Shown here in pieces: positions 59,552 through 64,000 of a stretch of DNA of 64,000 nt. A program made the position numbers and the translations under genes. Each line of letters opens with the position of its first letter. The stretch's first letter is position 1. The stretch is taken from NCBI RefSeq assembly GCF_032884065.1, contig NC_088864.1, positions 21,566,994 through 21,630,993 on the forward strand, written 5' to 3'. The notes beneath the pieces were generated by a model that did no database searches, was not told where the DNA came from, and saw only the letters and a list, made by a program, of their open reading frames with translations. This DNA comes from Artemia franciscana (lineage: Eukaryota; Arthropoda; Branchiopoda; Anostraca; Artemiidae).

Positions 59552-60665
59552 GTTGAGGAGGAAAAACCCCTTTCATATACAGAGTAATTTCTGTATAAGC
59601 ATCTCAGACATAAGATCTTTCTATATATCAAGTTTCATTAAGATTCAACCACCCATTTGCAAGATAAAGATACCTCAATTTTCATGTCTTCCAAGATTTC
59701 TGGTTTCCACATCCAACTCCCCTCAATGTCACTGGATCTGGTTGGGATTTAAAATAAGAGCTCTGAAGCACAAGATCCTTCTAAATATCAAACTTCATTA
59801 AGATCTGATCACCCATTTGTAAGTTACAAATACATCTTTCTAATTTTTTCAAATTAACCCCCCCCCCAAAGAGAGAGTATCTGTTACAGTTATGTCAATC
59901 ATATATTTAGGACTTGTGCTTATTTTTCCCACTAAATTTCTGTTTTGCCTCTCTTCAGGTTTCTAAGAATCATTATTGGGCCTTCTTGAAGAAATTGACT
60001 TTCTCTATGCTGTTATGATTTACAAAATAAATGTTATTGACACACATATAACATAAACCTTACCCAATTGTAGCAACAAATCATAATTTTGAGTGAGAAG
60101 CCCCTTAAAAGTTCAAAGTCTTATCTGTATTACCCCTGTCAAAAGCCATTTAAAGATAAGATGTTTCAAACAGGGGGTGTGTTTAAATGCCTACATTCCA
60201 TTTTGAACTATACCATAAAAGGTAATAATTGTTTTTCAATGCTGGTGAACTAATTATGGAATATAGTAGCTTAAAAAACAGTGAAAAGTTGAATTTTTCT
60301 AAGGTATGCAAGAATTTACACTTTTAATAGTAATATAGGATCAAATTTGACCAAAATATAAGCTGTAATGCACAAAAAACTGTGTTATATAGAGGAGGGG
60401 GGAAGGGGTATAGTTAGGGATCTCAAATAACTTCCCAGGATATACTTTAGCCTGTAGACACATCCCTGAAAGTTGCAATTCTCTAGCCCAACAACTTTCC
60501 AAGATAGCAAGAAGTCAATGGACTAGAATTTTACCAAGATGGGTACTTTAAAATACCTTCCCGGGACATACTTTAGCCTGTATACCCATCCCTGAAAGTT
60601 TCATTTTCCTAACCTAAACCCTTTCTGAGATAGCAAGAAGTCAATTAACTAGAATTTTACCCAAT
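59552..60665. repeat. Right arm of the large inverted repeat
   Basis: Reverse complement of 55929-57314, with ~260 bp missing. It begins GTTGAGGAGGAAAAACCCC, passes the same family B/family A chimeric junction (CTGTATAAGCATCTC), the family A segment, the ~600-bp stretch and both GACTTCTTGCTATCT-type blocks. From 59518 to 60561 it contains no CpG dinucleotide at all. The ORF at 59511-59801 is a read through repeat. Confidence 0.9.
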
Positions 60666-61500
60666 AAAAATAGAAGTTAATGCAGTTACTACAATTAAAG
60701 CATCTATAAAAGGAAACATAAATATGAAATATTTATGTTTCTAATCTTTATCTAATTCTTTCTCACAAAAACATGTAAATACATAAATAGTGATAAATTA
60801 GGTTAAGTATGGTTAGGGTAGATGGCATTTGGGAGTTTGCTTATAGCCTAAATGCTATTCAAGACCAAGGAAAGCAGCAAAGATAGAGGTTATTTGCACA
60901 TTAATGGGGTAGTGGGTAAAAAGTGTTTCAGGAGAAACAAGGAAAGAAGTGAAGATAAAGGTTTTCCTGCTACAAAATGTATATTAGCCTACCTAGGATT
61001 ATTATGCCTACTATAAATTAAGAATTGTTTTCTTAACATGTCTCCTTATGTGGTGGACTGCTCATAAATCTATACCTCATGCTAAAGGCCTACATTACAA
61101 AGTAAGAGATTTATTCTTTTAGTGTTTCCTTCAAGTTTTTTTCTATATAGGCTATTCTTAGGGCTATATCCGAAACCATCAGAGGGAAGGGGGTTAAATT
61201 GTCAGAAAAGCAGTCATGATATTTGGAAACAGCATATAATCAGGAATCTAATGATAGGCTAGTCTACTACTTTTATCATTAAGTATGTTTCCTTCAGAAT
61301 TAATAAACCACCAAATATTTACCTACTACTAAAAAACTAGCCAAATATACAGCTAAATGCAACAATCTTACAACTGTTTTGAATTAGTTTAGACTACTGT
61401 TTAAATATAATTCCTTTTTCTTATAGAAAATAATTTTGCAAATATTCTATATAGCTAGAGAAGAAGCCTACAGCAGCCTCTATTAACTAATTACCTAATA
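60666..61500. other. CpG-free sequence without recognised genes
   Basis: AT-rich. The only CpG I find between 60564 and about 61500 is at 61171. No exon recognised. Confidence 0.35.
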
Positions 61501-61502
61501 AT

Positions 61503-61860
61503 TGGCCGCGCGCATGCTTCGGTTTAGCGCTATCATGCGATCATGCGGATATCTGTCAGTCCCCCTTTTTCTCGGAGTCATTGCTTGCTACCTAACTATA
61601 ATTTTCACCTGATGAGAGATGAATTTGGGATCAAATTAAAGCAGTTCATATAATTGGCTTACCAATAAAGTAAACATACCACTCGATACCTTTTTTATGC
61701 TGTTTACGAACATAATATTCGCTTCTCCCATGAATTCAAATTTAAGCACTTTTTAACCTAACCTGATCATAAATAATTTTAGCACTGAAAAAATGTCGGA
61801 TTATTTTTTTGAAAAAGATGGCGCCGAGAAAACCCAGTATTATTTTGTGAAAAACGAGCG
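61503..61860. promoter_or_regulatory. CpG-rich island, possible promoter
   Basis: About eight CpGs fall within 50 bp from 61505 (GGCCGCGCGCATGCTTCGG and following) directly after >900 bp almost without CpG. At 61818 AAGATGGCGCCGAG resembles the AAGATGGCGGC-type (YY1) promoter element. No transcript start or downstream exon was identified, so this rests on composition alone. Confidence 0.2.
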
Positions 61861-62160
61861 TTAAGTCGTATTTTAATTGAAAATTCGCCATTTTTAAGTG
61901 CTTAAATTTGAATTTGTGTAGAAGCGATTGTTATATTCATAAAAAATATAAAAAAAGGCATCGAGGGGGACGTTCACTTTATTGGTAAGTCAGTTATATT
62001 AACTGTCATAATTTTTTGAAAATACGTTATTTTTAAGAGCTCAAAAAGTGCTTAAATTTGAATTTACAATAGAAGCGATTATTATATTCGTAAAGAGCAT
62101 AAAAAAGGCATCGAGTGGTATTTCTACTTTATTGGTAAGTCAGTTTTAATAACTGTTATA
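61655..62160. repeat. Three-copy ~105-bp module, one inverted and two direct
   Basis: The direct copies (about 61890-61998 and 62045-62152) share AAGTGCTTAAATTTGAATTT, AGAAGCGATT, AAAAAAGGCATCGAG and CTTTATTGGTAAGTCAGTT. The inverted copy (about 61655-61757) carries ACCAATAAAGTAAACATACC, CTCGATACCTTTTTTATGC and AATTCAAATTTAAGCACTTT. Confidence 0.8.
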
Positions 62161-62162
62161 GT

Positions 62163-62580
62163 TTTACCGAATTTGGTACTTGTGTATTATTCAGAACGCA
62201 CTCAATAAGTGAAGCTAGGTTCTCTCGTGAAACAAACTACGATGCAGACATGTTTTAATCAAGTATCTTATATATAGAGGTGGTTTGGTTAAGTTAGGTA
62301 TTTGGTATAATGCACCCCACCCACCCCCTAATGTGCAAATACATAGTCCAAACTTTTGTTAAAGCTAATGAAATAAACAAAATATGATGAAAATACAATA
62401 CTTTATTAGGAAAATTGTAAAATTACAACTTAGAATTCTAACCTAACCTAACCTTTTGTCTTTGTGGCTATGAAAGCGGATTTTCTCATAAAATGTACCT
62501 GCATCGTAAGTTTGTTTCACAGAAAAACTTTACTTCACTTATTGAGTGTGTTCTGAATAATACACAAGTACCATGAATTT
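62163..62580. repeat. Foldback repeat, ~90-bp arms
   Basis: 62168-62255 (GTACTTGTGTATTATTCAGA, then CACTCAATAAGTGAAG, then GAAACAAACTACGATGCAG) is complementary to 62495-62573. The arms match well over about 85 bp with a ~240-bp loop that contains a (TAACC)3 run at about 62441. Confidence 0.85.
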
Positions 62581-63443
62581 TATGTATAAAACTGTAAAAC
62601 GGTTCTATATTAAAACATAAAAATATTTTTTTAGCAGATATTTGAGATTAAAGAAGCACGACTATGAGGTCAAGAATAACTCTTATAATAAATAATTTCT
62701 TTCTTTGGTATAAGATCCCAAATCAACAAGAAGAAATCCTATGAGGTTTTTTTTTAGTAATTGAAGGCTATTAAAAGATATGCCTACATTGTAAATTGAA
62801 CCTCATCTGTAATATTCTAATTTCAAACATTATGTCTTTATAGTGTATTTACAATTCTGAGACAGTTTATAGAAACAAAGAGGCCATTTTCAATTTCTGT
62901 CTAAGTCCTTCCTCGTTGAAAAACTGGAGCGCCAATACGCAGCCTGGATTTAAAATTTAACATTCTACAGGCAATTTAGATAATAAAATTCGATTCTCTG
63001 CACAATTGTTTTCGTAAATTCATTATCTAGATTTGAAATTTGACTGCTTGGTTCGAAAGGAAAACTGTTCATTTTTCGGTTCACAGGTCCTCGATTTTGG
63101 TTTATAAATCTAATTATTTCACAGTGTGTAATTCAAAACTCGATTTTATAAATTGGTTTTACAAGCTTCTTCCCACATACGACTCTGCATCTTGTTTCAA
63201 GAATCTCATTTGTCTGTGAAAAAGGCTTTTAACCTTACAAAGAATCTATTCATGATTGGGCTGGATTTCAAATGAAAATCTAAGCTATCTGCAGTCAAAT
63301 TGATGTAGCTAATACGGCTTTACAGCATTAGGATTACCGACCGATCTTAAAAAATGATTTAATATCCCAAATAATTACATCAATTAAAATTGAAATTAAA
63401 AAGTTTTACTAGTTATAGCTTAGAGACCAGCATAGATGTATCA

Positions 63444-63446
<3 letters not shown>
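62581..63446. other. Sequence without recognised features
   Basis: AT-rich. No gene or repeat was recognised. Confidence 0.3.

Positions 63447-63522
<76 letters not shown>
63447..63522. repeat. (TA)n microsatellite, 76 bp
   Basis: Uninterrupted TA run directly preceding the satellite unit; a shorter (TA)n run separates the two units at about 63772-63785. Confidence 0.98.
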
Positions 63523-63529
<7 letters not shown>

Positions 63530-64000
63530 GTTGTTTGTCTGTTGACTGACGTCATGTTTGTGTGTCGACTGACGTCATGTTTGTCGACTGACGTCATTAT
63601 AAGGATTCAAATAACGACCGGGACACAGGGAATATAAATGACGACCGGGACACAGGGACACAACTACAACGGGGACGCCGGGGGGGGGGCACAGGGGATA
63701 TATATAAATGACGACCGGGACACAGGGAATGTTCGATTAGCAATCACCATCAACAAAGCTCAAGGGCAATCTATATATATATATAAATAAGTTGTTTGTC
63801 TGTTGACTGACGTCATGTTTGTGTGTCGACTGACGTCATGTTTGTCGACTGACGTCATTATAAGGATTCAAATAACGACCGGGACACAGGGAATATAAAT
63901 GACGACGGGGACACAACTACAACGGGGACGCCGGGGGGCACAAGGGGGATATATAAATGACGACCGGGACACAGGGAATGTTCGATTAGCAATCACTATC
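63523..64000 (+). mobile_element. ~250-bp satellite containing a Helitron helicase signature
   Basis: Two units: 63523-63772, and 63786 to the window end (incomplete). The landmark TTGTTTGTCT has a period of 261 and GTTCGATTAG a period of 249, so the interior varies by ~12 bp. Each unit has AAATAAGTTGTTTGTCTG, three TGACGTCA palindromes, repeated ACGACCGGGACACAGGGA, ACAACTACAACGGGGACG, and ends in GTTCGATTAGCAATCAC. In unit 1, 63731-63772 encodes VRLAITINKAQGQS, the C-terminal helicase motif of Helitron Rep/Hel (Pif1-like) proteins. The (TA)n boundary then cuts the frame. This is a fragment of a Helitron gene turned into tandem repeat, not a working transposase. Confidence 0.75.

Noticed and set aside
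62439..62455. (TAACC)3, and TTAGG-like motifs near 36385-36450 and 23938
   Set aside because: TTAGG is the ancestral arthropod telomere repeat, but two or three degenerate copies are expected by chance and give no evidence of a telomere.

Overview
This window is animal nuclear DNA: AT-rich, very repeat-dense, with widely spaced short exons bounded by GT/AG splice sites and no prokaryotic gene organisation. The exon-level matches (CCDC28, a goliath/RNF130-type PA domain, a probable ADF/cofilin exon), the Helitron traces and the non-LTR retrotransposons fit an arthropod. The most abundant repeat family (family B here, with the GCGTAAAGAGCGAGG core and the CAGTTCGT/ACGAACTG terminal hairpin) is one I associate from memory with brine shrimp (Artemia). 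That assignment is inference and was not checked by any search.

Layout. 1-15.4 kb is almost wholly degenerate interspersed and tandem repeat (families A and B), with unrecognised AT-rich DNA between copies and a (TA)n block at 12.1 kb. 15.5-17.0 kb is a decayed, 5'-truncated non-LTR retrotransposon. A minus-strand exon at 19.1-19.6 kb carries the signal peptide and PA domain of a goliath/RNF130-type membrane RING E3 ligase; its other exons are not in view. 21.5-33.1 kb is again repeats (families C, D, E, tandem hairpins, a 1.4-kb composite element, a decayed coding minisatellite). From 47.5 down to 34.4 kb on the minus strand lies the one essentially complete gene, a three-exon CCDC28-type gene of 236 codons. 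Its two introns hold DNA-transposon relics, long degenerate GACTACTTGC arrays and two non-LTR reverse-transcriptase relics.

51.8-55.4 kb holds two more retrotransposon pieces: a dead CR1/Jockey-like RT and an intact 335-codon RNase H ORF. 55.9-60.7 kb is a large inverted repeat with arms above 1 kb around a 2.2-kb core; the core contains an ADF/cofilin-like exon and pieces of other mobile elements. The right arm has lost essentially every CpG that the left arm keeps. CpG-rich sequence reappears abruptly at 61.5 kb. The window ends in a (TA)n block and a ~250-bp satellite whose unit contains a Helitron helicase signature.

No cooperating multi-gene system, CRISPR array, rRNA or convincing tRNA gene was seen. 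The host genes appear functionally unrelated. The notable structures are the repeat architectures and the asymmetric CpG decay.
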